Part shown: positions 8,934-17,539 of the stretch, in pieces
Layout: every line of letters starts with the position of its first letter
Numbering within the stretch: the first letter of the stretch is position 1
NCBI GenBank assembly: GCA_016124585.1
Contig: WGNL01000023.1
Span: 1-64,000, forward strand
Length of the DNA: 64,000 bases
Direction of reading: 5' to 3'
Source: Bacteroidota bacterium
GTDB lineage: Bacteria; Bacteroidota; Bacteroidia; Chitinophagales; Saprospiraceae
Position numbers and translations under genes: made by a program
Notes under the pieces: generated by a model
The model's database searches: none
What the model saw: the letters and a program-made list of their open reading frames with translations, nothing else
What the model was told of the DNA's origin: nothing

Positions 8934-10034
8934 TCAGTGGACGAATATTGTGTCGCCGCGTATCTCGCAGTTGAGCTTCATTGGGTCGCAAACCATTTTC
9001 ACGGCTTTTTTCAAGTCGGTGTTCACAAATTTGCCGCTGAAGGTTCGTTCGCCGAGACTGTCGGCCAGCACCTTGACGCCGTATTGCCGCTCCATTTCCC
9101 CAAAGACACGCGCCAGCGGGGCACTGCGGAAGGTGCTTTCGCCCTTGAACCATTTTGGGTAAAAACTCACGCCTTCCCGTCTTTGCATCTTGCCGCGCAA
9201 AACGGCCACTTGCTCGCCGGCCTTCAGAAGTACGCGCTCCGTTCCTTCGGGGTTCGTGACCTGCACTTTGCCTTCGGAACATTTCACCTCCAACTCCTCG
9301 CCGCGAGCGTACACATTGAAGATGGTGCCCACCACTTCCACCGAGCCTTGTTCTGTACTTACAGTAAAAGTCTTGCCTTTTTTGGCCTTGAAAAATGCCT
9401 CGCCGTCAAGGGCCACCTTTCGGCCTTCCTGCCAATCGGCAGCAGCGAAACCGAGCTTCGTCATGGCATTTAGCGTCACGACTGAACCATCCGGCAATTT
9501 GACTTCCTTGTTTTCCCCAACTTTAGTTTGGTATGCTGTGTCGGTGAACCTGAAATTATCATCGCTACTTGAAAACCACCAAATGCCCACTACGCCGATT
9601 AGCAATGCGGCGGCGATGGCGAGCCATTTACGACTGATGATTTGCGGCTTGCGATTGATGATTGTGGGGGCTTGACTTGGTTGAGCGATTTCGACGATTT
9701 TGACTTCAGGTTTCGGCTCAATGGCAGATACCTCCGGTATTGCCTCTGTAGTTTCGGATTCAGTGGGTTCTGACAGCCCACTGTCCACTGTCGAACTACC
9801 AATTTCTTTTTGAACTGCCAATTCTGCCGCTAGTTTTTGCCAAGCTAGGGTAGGGGAGTATTCTTCCATTTCCATGCCTTCAAGTGCATGGAGCATCTCG
9901 ACGTAGTCGGGGTAACCTTCGAGGTTGCGAAGCGCCTCAAGGTCTTCTGGCGATAGCTCGCCAGCCAGCCAGCGGGCGAGCAAGGTGTCGTCGCCGTTGT
10001 GCTGGAGTTCGTCGTCGTGATGGTTATTTTCCAT
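8934..10034 (-). CDS. FecR family anti-sigma factor
   Basis: 366 residues from the ATG at 10034; the longer frame to 10133 would overlap the preceding gene and lacks support. The cytoplasmic N-terminal part (MENNHHDD onward) binds sigma factor in known systems; one membrane segment sits near residues 135-156 (KWLAIAAALLIGVVGIWWF); the periplasmic FecR domain follows (GENKEVKLPDGSVVTLNAMTKLGF, GEAFFKAKKGKTFTVST, VVGTIFNVYARGEELEVKCSEGKVQV), then a C-terminal STN-contact domain of the DUF4974 type (FYPKWFKGESTFRSAPLARVFGEMERQYGVKV). It sits 17 bp after the GH114-type lipoprotein gene and 29 bp before the receptor gene. Confidence 0.93.
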   Translation of the reverse strand: MENNHHDDELQHNGDDTLLARWLAGELSPEDLEALRNLEGYPDYVEMLHALEGMEMEEYSPTLAWQKLAAELAVQKEIGSSTVDSGLSEPTESETTEAIPEVSAIEPKPEVKIVEIAQPSQAPTIINRKPQIISRKWLAIAAALLIGVVGIWWFSSSDDNFRFTDTAYQTKVGENKEVKLPDGSVVTLNAMTKLGFAAADWQEGRKVALDGEAFFKAKKGKTFTVSTEQGSVEVVGTIFNVYARGEELEVKCSEGKVQVTNPEGTERVLLKAGEQVAVLRGKMQRREGVSFYPKWFKGESTFRSAPLARVFGEMERQYGVKVLADSLGERTFSGKFVNTDLKKAVKMVCDPMKLNCEIRGDTIFVH

Positions 10035-10051
10035 TTTCAAAAATTCTAGTG

Positions 10052-10867
10052 TTAAGGGCAACTGGTTTTGCCAGCTGTCAAGTCTCGGTCTTTCAAGATG
10101 GCAGAAAACTGCTCTTGTGCGGCTATCGGGCAAACCTTTTCAAGAAAATCTTGCGCAGTTATTTGGTCTGTGTATTCCGTGAAAAAAACGGCCTTGCCTT
10201 TTTCGACATAAATTTTGGCATCTTCGTAAAAGTCGTCAACGAAAGCGTCCTCTGTCAACAGCCAATCGAAGGATGCAACCAATGCTGGGGCCAATTCAGT
10301 AGCGTTTTTTTGACCAATGGACAAGTTCCGGGCATGCGCTTCCTCAATCAGCCAGCGGCAAAACTCCTTTGCTTTGCTTTCTGACAGGGGAAACCCTGTA
10401 TCGGGGTTTTCAAAGCTGTCAATATTGTCAGGTTCGATTGCATCAAAACCCTTGTCCTTTATCATGTCAAGCCTAGCACGCAAGATGGGAGCCAGTTTGT
10501 CAATTTGGCGAATGTCAAGCCATTTTTCACCCTCCCATCCATCGTAGTCATTGCCGACGACACTTGCCGGGAAGTCCCCAGCGTCGGGCCGATAGTCCTC
10601 CACCGTTCCAACGGAGAGGTATGCAATGACCTTTTTGCCTTGCGAATGAAGTTTGCCCACTACGGCTTTGGAGGTTGTAAAAGCATCCAAGTCCACCACT
10701 TCAGCATCGAATTCATCAGCTGTAGTCACATCGTCAAGCTGCCAGTCAAATGAGAGGCCAGGTGCAGGCTTCCACCAATTGCCCTCGTTAGTGGGCAGTT
10801 TTTCTTCGTCTTTTCCGCAGGAAAAAAGTAAGGCAACTGAAAATATGAAAAGGAAACGAAGCTTCAT
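10052..10867 (-). CDS. GH114-type endo-alpha-1,4-polygalactosaminidase-like lipoprotein
   Basis: 271 residues from the ATG at 10867; the longer frame lacks a signal sequence. Signal peptide with lipobox (IFSVALLFSCGKDE) indicates an outer-membrane lipoprotein. The body matches the GH114 / TM1410-like TIM barrel: FDWQLDD, VVDLDAFTT, LHSQGKKVIAYLSVGTVEDYRPDAG, GWEGEKWLDIRQ, IEPDNIDSFENPDTGFPL, EEAHARNLSIGQKN. The family includes an enzyme cutting alpha-1,4-linked galactosamine polymers, an extracellular matrix sugar. Its place between the sigma factor (53 bp upstream) and FecR gene (17 bp downstream) is unusual, since those two normally adjoin, and it suggests this sugar polymer as the target of the receptor (inference). 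Confidence 0.87.
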   Translation of the reverse strand: MKLRFLFIFSVALLFSCGKDEEKLPTNEGNWWKPAPGLSFDWQLDDVTTADEFDAEVVDLDAFTTSKAVVGKLHSQGKKVIAYLSVGTVEDYRPDAGDFPASVVGNDYDGWEGEKWLDIRQIDKLAPILRARLDMIKDKGFDAIEPDNIDSFENPDTGFPLSESKAKEFCRWLIEEAHARNLSIGQKNATELAPALVASFDWLLTEDAFVDDFYEDAKIYVEKGKAVFFTEYTDQITAQDFLEKVCPIAAQEQFSAILKDRDLTAGKTSCP

Positions 10868-10920
10868 GGATTTTTTACTGTTGTAAACGATTGATTGGGG
10901 CTTTTCCCTACTTTTATTGG

Positions 10921-11439
10921 TCAAATTCCTTTCAGAATCTGTCGCAATTCCACCAGCGCCAAGTGCATCCGCTTCTCGACAGCCTTGACGGAAAGGTCAA
11001 GATAAGTAGCAATTTCAGCATATTTCATCTTATCCATTCGGTTCATCAGAAATACAACTCGTTGGTTTTCAGGTAATTGGGCGATAGCTAGTTCAAGGCG
11101 ATCTTGCAGCTCTTTGGTTTCGAGGTCGAAGTGAGGGGTTTCTTCGGTGGCTTCCTGTGGAACCGCTTGCCGCTGGAATCGGAGCACTACTTGCTCGTGC
11201 TTTTTTTCATCCAAAAAAAGATTCCCAGCCACTGCAAAAAGATAGCTTTTTGCCTTCTCGAAGGGCACTTTGGAGCAGTCGCGCCAGAGCCGGAGGAAGG
11301 CTTCCTGGGCAAGGTCGTCGGCCTCGTTGCCGTTAGCGCCCTTGTAGTAGAGGAAATTGCGCAGGTGCCGGGCATGTGCGTAGAAGAGTTCCCGATAGGT
11401 AGGCTCGTGGCAGACATTTTTTTGCGGGAGTGAATCCAT
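10921..11439 (-). CDS. ECF sigma factor (RNA polymerase sigma-70 family)
   Basis: 172 residues from the ATG at 11439, chosen because a well-formed promoter ends just upstream and the longer frame has no family similarity. Region 2 covers about residues 15-80 (YRELFYAHARHLRNFLYYKG, EADDLAQEAFLRLWRD) and region 4 about 110-170 (LPENQRVVFLMNRMDKMKYAEIATYLDLSVKAVEKRMHLAL). It should direct RNA polymerase to the operon when released by the FecR protein encoded two genes downstream. First gene of the leftward operon. Confidence 0.93.
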   Translation of the reverse strand: MDSLPQKNVCHEPTYRELFYAHARHLRNFLYYKGANGNEADDLAQEAFLRLWRDCSKVPFEKAKSYLFAVAGNLFLDEKKHEQVVLRFQRQAVPQEATEETPHFDLETKELQDRLELAIAQLPENQRVVFLMNRMDKMKYAEIATYLDLSVKAVEKRMHLALVELRQILKGI

Positions 11440-11444
11440 GATTG

Positions 11445-11473
11445 CAAAGGTACAATTGTGCTGGAATTTGCAA
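11445..11473 (-). promoter_or_regulatory. Bacteroidota-type promoter of the ECF sigma operon
   Basis: On the minus strand, TTG (11473-11471), an 18-nt spacer, then TACCTTTG (11452-11445), matching the TTTG / TAnnTTTG consensus of the housekeeping sigma of Bacteroidota. The -7 element ends only 5 nt before the ATG at 11439, so the transcript would be leaderless or nearly so. Confidence 0.65.
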
Positions 11474-11659
11474 GTTGATGGTTGGGCCTTCTGCTTTTTT
11501 TCACAAAGTTTAGTTTGATTAAAAAATCGTGGTAGGGTTTTTTCTGTTAAAGCCGTTTTCATATCAAACCTTTGTGAAAACCACTACATCGGATTAGTTT
11601 TAGGGCTAATTCCTTTATCAAGCCACCAATCTGACATTTCACCAAAATAGAATTGCAAC

Positions 11660-13474
11660 ATGACTGTAACTACGCTGAACCGAAGGTCATTTTTTCAAAA
11701 ATTGCGGAGCAACACCGAGGAAAAACCGGTGGAACGGACGGATTTTTTTGGAAACAAGATTGAGCTTTTTGCACCCATCAGTAGCCAGGAACTGCCGTTG
11801 GTGCCACCGCCTACCACTACTATCGCCTTGGTCGGTGGCTTGGAGCCGTACACTGGCCCGTGGGACTATGAGCAGGCGGCACACCTGCTTCGGCGCACCA
11901 CCTTTGGCCTAAAAAAATCCGACTTGGAGACGCTAATGAGCCTGTCCATGGATGAGGCAGTTGATAAATTGCTGGGTATAAACGAGCCAGCATATATGGA
12001 GCCCGCCCCTCCCGTTTATAATTATTATAATCCAATAGACAATGATGGATATGAGGAAGTGACCGTTCCTGCAAACCTGCCATTTTATGATGGATTGCCA
12101 GCATTGGCACTTGGGGAGACTTGGGTGGACCGCCCCTACAACAATGACGCCGAGGGCTACCGGACCGAGAGCTTTCGGGGATGGTGGCTTAATTTGATGT
12201 TGGGGCAAGGGATTAGTATTCGAGAGCGGATGACTTTGTTCTGGCACAATCATTTTGCCACGCAAACGGAATCGGTTTTTTACGGTAAGGTTTGTTACAA
12301 CCATAATCAATTGTTGCGCGGAAATGCACTGGGCAATTTCAAGGAACTGACCAAGCTAGTCACCAAAGATGTGATGATGCTTTTCTATCTCAACGGCTAT
12401 CTCAACAACAAGGACGCACCCGATGAGAACTACGCAAGGGAACTACAAGAGCTTTTCACCATTGGCAAGGACAATCCTGACCACTACACTGAAGAGGATG
12501 TGGTGCAAGCTGCGAGGGTACTCACTGGCTGGACGATTGATTGGAATACGTATTACACAGATATTCAATCAGTATTCTACACTGGCGCCCACGACCAGGG
12601 GGACAAGCAGTTCAGTGCGTTTTACAATAATACTATCATACAAGGTGGAACGGATGGGGAAACAGAGCTGGATGCACTGCTTACCATGATTTTTGATAAA
12701 AACGAGGTGTCAGAATACCTCTGCCGCAAGCTCTACCGTTGGTTCGTTTATTACCATATCGACGCCACAACGGAGCAGAACGTGATTCAGCCTCTGGCAC
12801 AAATCTTTCGGGACAACAACTACGACATACTACCCGTGCTGGAAACCCTCCTCAAAAGCACCCATTTCTTCGATGCAGTGAACAAGGGCTGCTATATCAA
12901 AACACCTGTTGATGTTGTCATTGGCTCCATGCGCAGCTTTAACATGGACCTGCCTTCAAATACTATGTGGGACGATTTTGTAATAAAATACTTTCTGCGC
13001 AATTTCTTGGAATCCATGCAGATGCTACCCGGCGATCCACCGAATGTGGCTGGGTGGCAGGCCTACCGCCAATCCCCACAGTTTTACCGGATGTGGATCA
13101 ACAGCAACACGAGCCGCAACCGCAATTTTTATATTTATGCGATGTTTTCTGGTGGCTTAGCAACCAGCCAGACGAACATCATGCAGTTTGATGCAATTGA
13201 CTTCGCTAGCCAATTTAGCGATCCAGGTAATGCCGTCACATTGATTGACGAGGTTACAAAATTGTTGCTTCCCCCGCCTGTTTCTGATACAATGAAGGCT
13301 TTCCTGAAGGCAATCCTCTTATCAGGTGCACAAAACGACAGTTATTGGACGGTCGCTTGGTTTTCATACGCCGATGGTGGCATCGACCAGCAAATGTGGG
13401 AGACAGTTCTGAAAACTCGATTGAATGCAATGCTGGGCTACCTGATGACCTTGCCAGAATTCCAACTTGCTTAA
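11660..13474 (+). CDS. DUF1800 family protein
   Basis: 604 residues. Family motifs occur in order: AAHLLRRTTFGLKKSDL (about 76-92), SIRERMTLFWHNHFAT, YARELQELFTIG, VVQAARVLTGWTID, SEYLCRKLYRWFVYY, LLKSTHFFD and PPNVAGWQAYRQSP. DUF1800 proteins are of unknown function and nearly always adjoin a DUF1501 gene, as here (93 bp downstream). The N-terminus has a twin-arginine motif (NRRSFFQKL) but it is not followed by a hydrophobic stretch, so export by Tat is doubtful. Transcribed rightward, divergent from the ECF sigma operon. Confidence 0.92.
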   Translation: MTVTTLNRRSFFQKLRSNTEEKPVERTDFFGNKIELFAPISSQELPLVPPPTTTIALVGGLEPYTGPWDYEQAAHLLRRTTFGLKKSDLETLMSLSMDEAVDKLLGINEPAYMEPAPPVYNYYNPIDNDGYEEVTVPANLPFYDGLPALALGETWVDRPYNNDAEGYRTESFRGWWLNLMLGQGISIRERMTLFWHNHFATQTESVFYGKVCYNHNQLLRGNALGNFKELTKLVTKDVMMLFYLNGYLNNKDAPDENYARELQELFTIGKDNPDHYTEEDVVQAARVLTGWTIDWNTYYTDIQSVFYTGAHDQGDKQFSAFYNNTIIQGGTDGETELDALLTMIFDKNEVSEYLCRKLYRWFVYYHIDATTEQNVIQPLAQIFRDNNYDILPVLETLLKSTHFFDAVNKGCYIKTPVDVVIGSMRSFNMDLPSNTMWDDFVIKYFLRNFLESMQMLPGDPPNVAGWQAYRQSPQFYRMWINSNTSRNRNFYIYAMFSGGLATSQTNIMQFDAIDFASQFSDPGNAVTLIDEVTKLLLPPPVSDTMKAFLKAILLSGAQNDSYWTVAWFSYADGGIDQQMWETVLKTRLNAMLGYLMTLPEFQLA

Positions 13475-13567
13475 ATGAATGATGAATAAAGGGTGAGGGC
13501 AATTAAATGCCAGTCCCCAATCAATATTTATCATTCCTAATTTCTCATTTATCATTCATTTAATATT

Positions 13568-15145
13568 ATGAAAAGAAGAAATTTTCTACGCACGGCCGGT
13601 GTCACCGCAGCACTCACGCCGTTTTGTCATAATGGTTTCGCTCTTAATCCACTGTCAAAAAACAGCATGTTTGGTCAGTTGGGGGCGGCAGCCAATTTAA
13701 GCGGTAAAGTCATGGTATTCATTGAATTGAATGGTGGAAACGATGGCCTCAATACCTTAATTCCACTTGACCAGTACAGCAACTTGTTCCTGCATCGGGG
13801 AGGTATCTTAATACCAGAGAATAAGGTACTTAACCTAAATGGTGTGGATGCTACTGGGCTTCACCCTAGTATGACGGGGTTAAAGGAAATGTATGACGAT
13901 GGCCTTCTCAGCATCGTACAAAATGTAGGTTATCCGGAGCAGGATTATTCCCACTTCCGTTCCATGGACATCTGGCAGTCTGGGAGTGACAGCAGCGAAT
14001 ATTTGGACACTGGCTGGATGGGCCGAGCCCTTGAGAGCGAGTATCCAGCCTTTCCAGAGGGATATCCAAATCCTGACAATCCAGACCCGCTGGCCATCCA
14101 GGTAGGAGGTTTTCAGCCGCTGTCATTTATGGGCAGTTCTTTCCCAATGGGCATGGTAGTTCCCAATAACCCCAGTGATTTTGACAATACATATCTGAAC
14201 GAATATGTTGAGCCTGCTCCTGCTACGCCTTATGGTGATGAATTGGAATATATCCGGCTTGTATATGGTAAATCACAGGAGTATTTCGATGTGATAAAAA
14301 ATGCAGTGGAGGCACAGCCTAGCAACTTGTCGAGTTTGTACCCTTCAGGTAATGAGTTGGCGGACCAGTTGCGTATTGTAGCAAGATTAATAGGCGGGGG
14401 CTTGACTACCCCAGTTTATGTCGTTTCGATAGGTAGATTTGATACACATAGTGAGCAGGTGGACAGTGCTGCCCATGAAGAGGGGCTACATGCCGAGCTT
14501 TTGGGGAATGTTTCATCTGCCATCTATGCCTTTCAAGATGACCTTCGTTTGATGGGTAAGGACGATAACGTAGCTGGCATGACTTACTCTGAGTTTGGCC
14601 GTACCATTGCTTCGAATTTTAGCGTTGGGACTGACCACGGGGCTGCAGCTCCGTTGTTTGTTTTCGGAAAAGGTGTAAACCCTGGCATCATCGGCGAGAA
14701 TGCACAAATACCTCAGAACCTCGATCAAAGTGCTGATGTGCCAATGGCCCACGATTTCAGGCAAGTGTATGCAAGCGTTTTACAGGATTGGTTTGGCTTG
14801 ACCAACATACAGGATATCTTGTTTCATGACTTTGACATCCTCCCAATTTTCAAAGGCTCTTCGCCAAGCGAGGAGTTTGTCAATCGAAACCGTTTCGAGG
14901 TGAGCAACTATCCTAACCCAGTCAGAACCTCAACCACAATCACGTTCACCAGTTTTTCTAATGCCAATGTGGTCATCAATTTGATGGACTCACAAGGTAG
15001 GTTCATCATGAAAATTGTGGAAGGCAGCTACCCAACTGGAGTACACCGTATCCGTTTCGATCGCTCAAACTTGCCAAGTGGAACTTATTTATATCAAGTC
15101 AGATTGAACGGAATTGGCGTTACGAAAAAGATGCTTGTGTTTTGA
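13568..15145 (+). CDS. DUF1501 family protein with T9SS sorting domain
   Basis: 525 residues. A classic Tat leader (KRRNFLRTAGVTAALTPF) is followed by a DUF1501 domain, an alkaline phosphatase/sulfatase-related fold: VFIELNGGNDGLNTLIPL, GLHPSMTGLKEMYDDGLLSIVQNVGYPEQDYSHFRSMDIWQSG, TYSEFGRTIASN, GTDHGAAAPLFVFG. The last 80 or so residues are a T9SS type A domain (VSNYPNPVRTSTTITF ... GTYLYQVRLNGIGVTKKMLVF). It forms a unit with the DUF1800 gene, and a terminator follows. The biochemical role of the pair is not known. Confidence 0.93.
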   Translation: MKRRNFLRTAGVTAALTPFCHNGFALNPLSKNSMFGQLGAAANLSGKVMVFIELNGGNDGLNTLIPLDQYSNLFLHRGGILIPENKVLNLNGVDATGLHPSMTGLKEMYDDGLLSIVQNVGYPEQDYSHFRSMDIWQSGSDSSEYLDTGWMGRALESEYPAFPEGYPNPDNPDPLAIQVGGFQPLSFMGSSFPMGMVVPNNPSDFDNTYLNEYVEPAPATPYGDELEYIRLVYGKSQEYFDVIKNAVEAQPSNLSSLYPSGNELADQLRIVARLIGGGLTTPVYVVSIGRFDTHSEQVDSAAHEEGLHAELLGNVSSAIYAFQDDLRLMGKDDNVAGMTYSEFGRTIASNFSVGTDHGAAAPLFVFGKGVNPGIIGENAQIPQNLDQSADVPMAHDFRQVYASVLQDWFGLTNIQDILFHDFDILPIFKGSSPSEEFVNRNRFEVSNYPNPVRTSTTITFTSFSNANVVINLMDSQGRFIMKIVEGSYPTGVHRIRFDRSNLPSGTYLYQVRLNGIGVTKKMLVF

Positions 15146-15169
15146 AAACAGGGCAGTTTAGAAAATTGA

Positions 15170-15208
15170 AAAGGGCGTGAAAACCAGTTGGTTTCTACGC
15201 CCTTTTTT
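15170..15208 (+). terminator. Intrinsic terminator of the DUF1800-DUF1501 unit
   Basis: Stem AAAGGGCGT / ACGCCCTTT with an inner AAACC / GGTTT pairing, followed by a T run, 24 bp past the DUF1501 stop. Confidence 0.9.
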
Positions 15209-15632
15209 GCTAGCCTTTTTGGGTTGGCTAGCTTTCGTTTTTGTGCTTATTTAATCTTTAAAAAAATCTGGCGGTATAAAGTATGATGCTTACCCTATCC
15301 GCCAGATGTAAATAAGTAGTATTTTAAAGTAAGTCCTTTTGAAACCTACTATCTATTTGTTTGCGAACTTAAACAGGGGAGGTTTATCACTTACTAGACC
15401 CCACCCATTTTGATTTTATTGCTTTAGATGTAGAAGCTACTTTCAGTTAAATAGCTTTGATGAAACAAATGTAGGCCTAACTTCAGGCACTCGGCAAGTC
15501 CAAGAAAAAGGGACGTGTTCCAGTATTTTTTACAAAAATCAAACTAAATTGGAAGATAATAATGATATAAATTATTGATAATCAAAGAATTATTATTTTA
15601 TTAGTTCACTTTTTTTGTTCCAAAAAAATAGC
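15209..15632. other. AT-rich intergenic stretch without a recognisable gene
   Basis: About 420 bp of AT-rich sequence between the DUF1501 terminator and the next gene. Apart from the inverted repeat at 15266-15307 I see no ORF, RNA gene or repeat. Confidence 0.6.
15266..15307. repeat. Inverted repeat with 9-bp arms
   Basis: ATCTGGCGG (15266-15274) pairs with CCGCCAGAT (15299-15307) around a 24-nt loop, in an otherwise AT-rich intergenic region. There is no T-run after it, so it is not an obvious terminator; it could be a hairpin of unknown role or an operator. Confidence 0.55.
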
Positions 15633-15640
15633 TATTTTTG
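15633..15640 (+). promoter_or_regulatory. Possible -7 element (TATTTTTG)
   Basis: Exact TAnnTTTG match ending 9 nt before the ATG at 15650. A TTTG lies upstream at 15614-15617 but the 15-nt spacing is shorter than usual, so the assignment is tentative. Confidence 0.35.
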
Positions 15641-15649
15641 CCCAATATT

Positions 15650-17134
15650 ATGCAATCATCCATGTTAGAGTTTAAGGTTATTCGTTTGATACAAGCACTT
15701 TTGAGCAAAGAGCTTTCTACAGTCGAAAGGTATTTATTTTCACCGAACGTTAGCTCGAATGATGAATGCGCCCGGCTATTCATTCAGATTTGTAAGTTTC
15801 ATCCCAATTTTGACAACCCCAAATTGACCAAGGAAAGGTTGTTTGCGAAACTCTTCGGTAAGCAGCCTTACAACGACGGCAAAATGCGAAAATTGATGAC
15901 GCAGCTCACGCAAGCCATTGAGCAGTATTTGATGGAAACCGAGCTGAAAAAGTCAGAGGAACTGCAAACAAAATTATTAGCCAAGGCCCTGAGCGGCCGA
16001 GACAGTTATAAGCTTTTTTCGGAGGTTGTGCAGTCCAGGTTGAAAGTATTGGACAAAGGCATGGATAGGGGCAGGAACTATTTTAGGGAGAGTTTTGAGT
16101 TATCAGATATGCTTTATTTTCATCCGGGTTCCGTTAAGTTGACTAAGAAAGATGAATATCTTTCCCGTGCTATTGATGATTTTGAGCGATATTTTACTCT
16201 GGTGATGCTCCAGAATGAGGCGGATACTATAGTTGGCACACGGATGGTAAGTTCAATAGGAACTGGAGCTCATTATGTTGATGAAGTTTTGAAAAATGCT
16301 GGATTACCTTTATTCTCACGTAACAAAGCAATCCGCCTATTCCATCAATTAGTCACCCTGTTAAAAGGTAAAGAAGTTGAGAATCTAGAGGAATTAAAAG
16401 CAACCTCGTTTGAGACTTTTCTCCAGCTAAGTCAGTTTGAGATGGATCTAGCCATCAATTTGTTAAGAAATTTTGCAATTCCATATGCTAACAAGGGCAA
16501 TATGGAATATGCACGTTTTGTTTTCGACCTTTACAAGTTTGAACTAGAGCGAGGCTTTTTTGCAAATACAATCAGTGTAGGCGCCTTTATCAATATTGTT
16601 ACATTAGCATTAGCAATTGATGAAATTGCATGGGTGAAACATTTTATTGAGAATTATAGCATCTTTCTGCCGACTAATGAAAAAGATAATGCTTCTAGAT
16701 ATTGTTGGGGCATTTGGCATTACCAAAGAGGTGTATTAAGCGACGACATTGAGGAATATTACAATGCCTTGCAATATTTCAATTTAATACCTACAAAATC
16801 AGGTGTAAACTATGAGATTAGAATAAGGTCAGCATTTTTGAGAGTTCAGTTTGAATTATTAGAAAAAGGAAGGGAACAACTAGATGATATTTTCAATCAA
16901 ACAAGAAATTTTGAGAGGCATTTAAGAGGAAATAATCAATATGCATTGCAAATAAGAGATGGCTACTTGAATTTTCTTAAATATTATAAATCACTTGTAA
17001 GAATGTATGAAAATAAAATGATTAGTGAAAAATCACTGAATAGCTTAATAATGAAATTAGATAATGAAGATGAGAATGTATATTTCAAGCCTTGGCTAAT
17101 TGGGAAAGCCAAAGGGCTAAATCAAGATGATTAA
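15650..17134 (+). CDS. Unknown helical protein of Saprospirales type
   Basis: 494 residues from the ATG at 15650 (an in-frame TTG lies at 15638 and a further ATG at 15662). No enzyme motif. The N-terminus (LEFKVIRLIQALLSKELSTVERYLFSPNVSSNDECARLFIQICKF, then a KLFGKQPYNDGKMRKLMTQL segment) resembles a family of helical, TPR-like cytoplasmic proteins common in this order, in which an FxxLSKxELxxxxxyLxSP pattern opens the protein; that match is from memory. There is no signal peptide or membrane segment. Base composition becomes markedly more AT-rich toward the 3' end. It is transcribed alone and its stop codon lies within a terminator-like hairpin. Confidence 0.8.
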   Translation: MQSSMLEFKVIRLIQALLSKELSTVERYLFSPNVSSNDECARLFIQICKFHPNFDNPKLTKERLFAKLFGKQPYNDGKMRKLMTQLTQAIEQYLMETELKKSEELQTKLLAKALSGRDSYKLFSEVVQSRLKVLDKGMDRGRNYFRESFELSDMLYFHPGSVKLTKKDEYLSRAIDDFERYFTLVMLQNEADTIVGTRMVSSIGTGAHYVDEVLKNAGLPLFSRNKAIRLFHQLVTLLKGKEVENLEELKATSFETFLQLSQFEMDLAINLLRNFAIPYANKGNMEYARFVFDLYKFELERGFFANTISVGAFINIVTLALAIDEIAWVKHFIENYSIFLPTNEKDNASRYCWGIWHYQRGVLSDDIEEYYNALQYFNLIPTKSGVNYEIRIRSAFLRVQFELLEKGREQLDDIFNQTRNFERHLRGNNQYALQIRDGYLNFLKYYKSLVRMYENKMISEKSLNSLIMKLDNEDENVYFKPWLIGKAKGLNQDD

Positions 17135-17143
17135 CCCTTTGGC
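17108..17143 (+). terminator. Hairpin overlapping the 3' end of the 15650 gene
   Basis: GCCAAAGGG / CCCTTTGGC arms with partial inner pairing enclose the stop codon; only a weak T-rich stretch follows (GTGTGTTTTA). Confidence 0.45.
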
Positions 17144-17191
17144 CGTGTGTTTTATACGTCTAGATAAAAGTAACTAATGCAGAAAATTTAA

Positions 17192-17539
17192 TTACATCGC
17201 TATTAAATCATCCTGCCCGATAAACCCCGAGCTACTTCCATTACAATTTACCCTAAAATAGAACATATATTCACTTGGCTGCAAATTGCCAAAAGTGAAT
17301 TGAGAATTACCGGTGTCAAATTCAGGGCTAGTATAGCCGTCTGATATGCGAACGTATTTTACGGTATAGCTACTAGAACTACAGCCACAATCGTCCCAGT
17401 CAAACAAAATGGAGTTTGAGGTTTTGGTAACAACATGCAGGTTTGTAGGCACTGGAGGTGTCGTTTCGTCTGGTGCAAATGAGCCAAAACCAATAACAGA
17501 GCCAAATGCGAGGATGAGTACTAAAAGATGTTTTCTCAT
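17192..17539 (-). CDS. Small exported protein with one fibronectin type III-like domain
   Basis: 115 residues from the ATG at 17539, which begins a signal peptide (KHLLVLILAFGSVIGFGSFA); the longer frame upstream is not supported. The mature part is a single FN3-like domain: PPVPTNLHVVTKTSNSILFDWDDCGC followed by YTVKYV, with a GNLQPSEYMFYFRVN strand. Two adjacent cysteines (CGC) and a C in the last strand could form a disulfide. No T9SS sorting domain is present, so the protein is probably periplasmic or released. No functional prediction. Confidence 0.75.
   Translation of the reverse strand: MRKHLLVLILAFGSVIGFGSFAPDETTPPVPTNLHVVTKTSNSILFDWDDCGCSSSSYTVKYVRISDGYTSPEFDTGNSQFTFGNLQPSEYMFYFRVNCNGSSSGFIGQDDLIAM

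Noticed and set aside
8919-9473. Long + strand frame antisense to the first FecR gene
   Set aside because: The FecR protein on the minus strand shows all family domains, and the + frame shows none.
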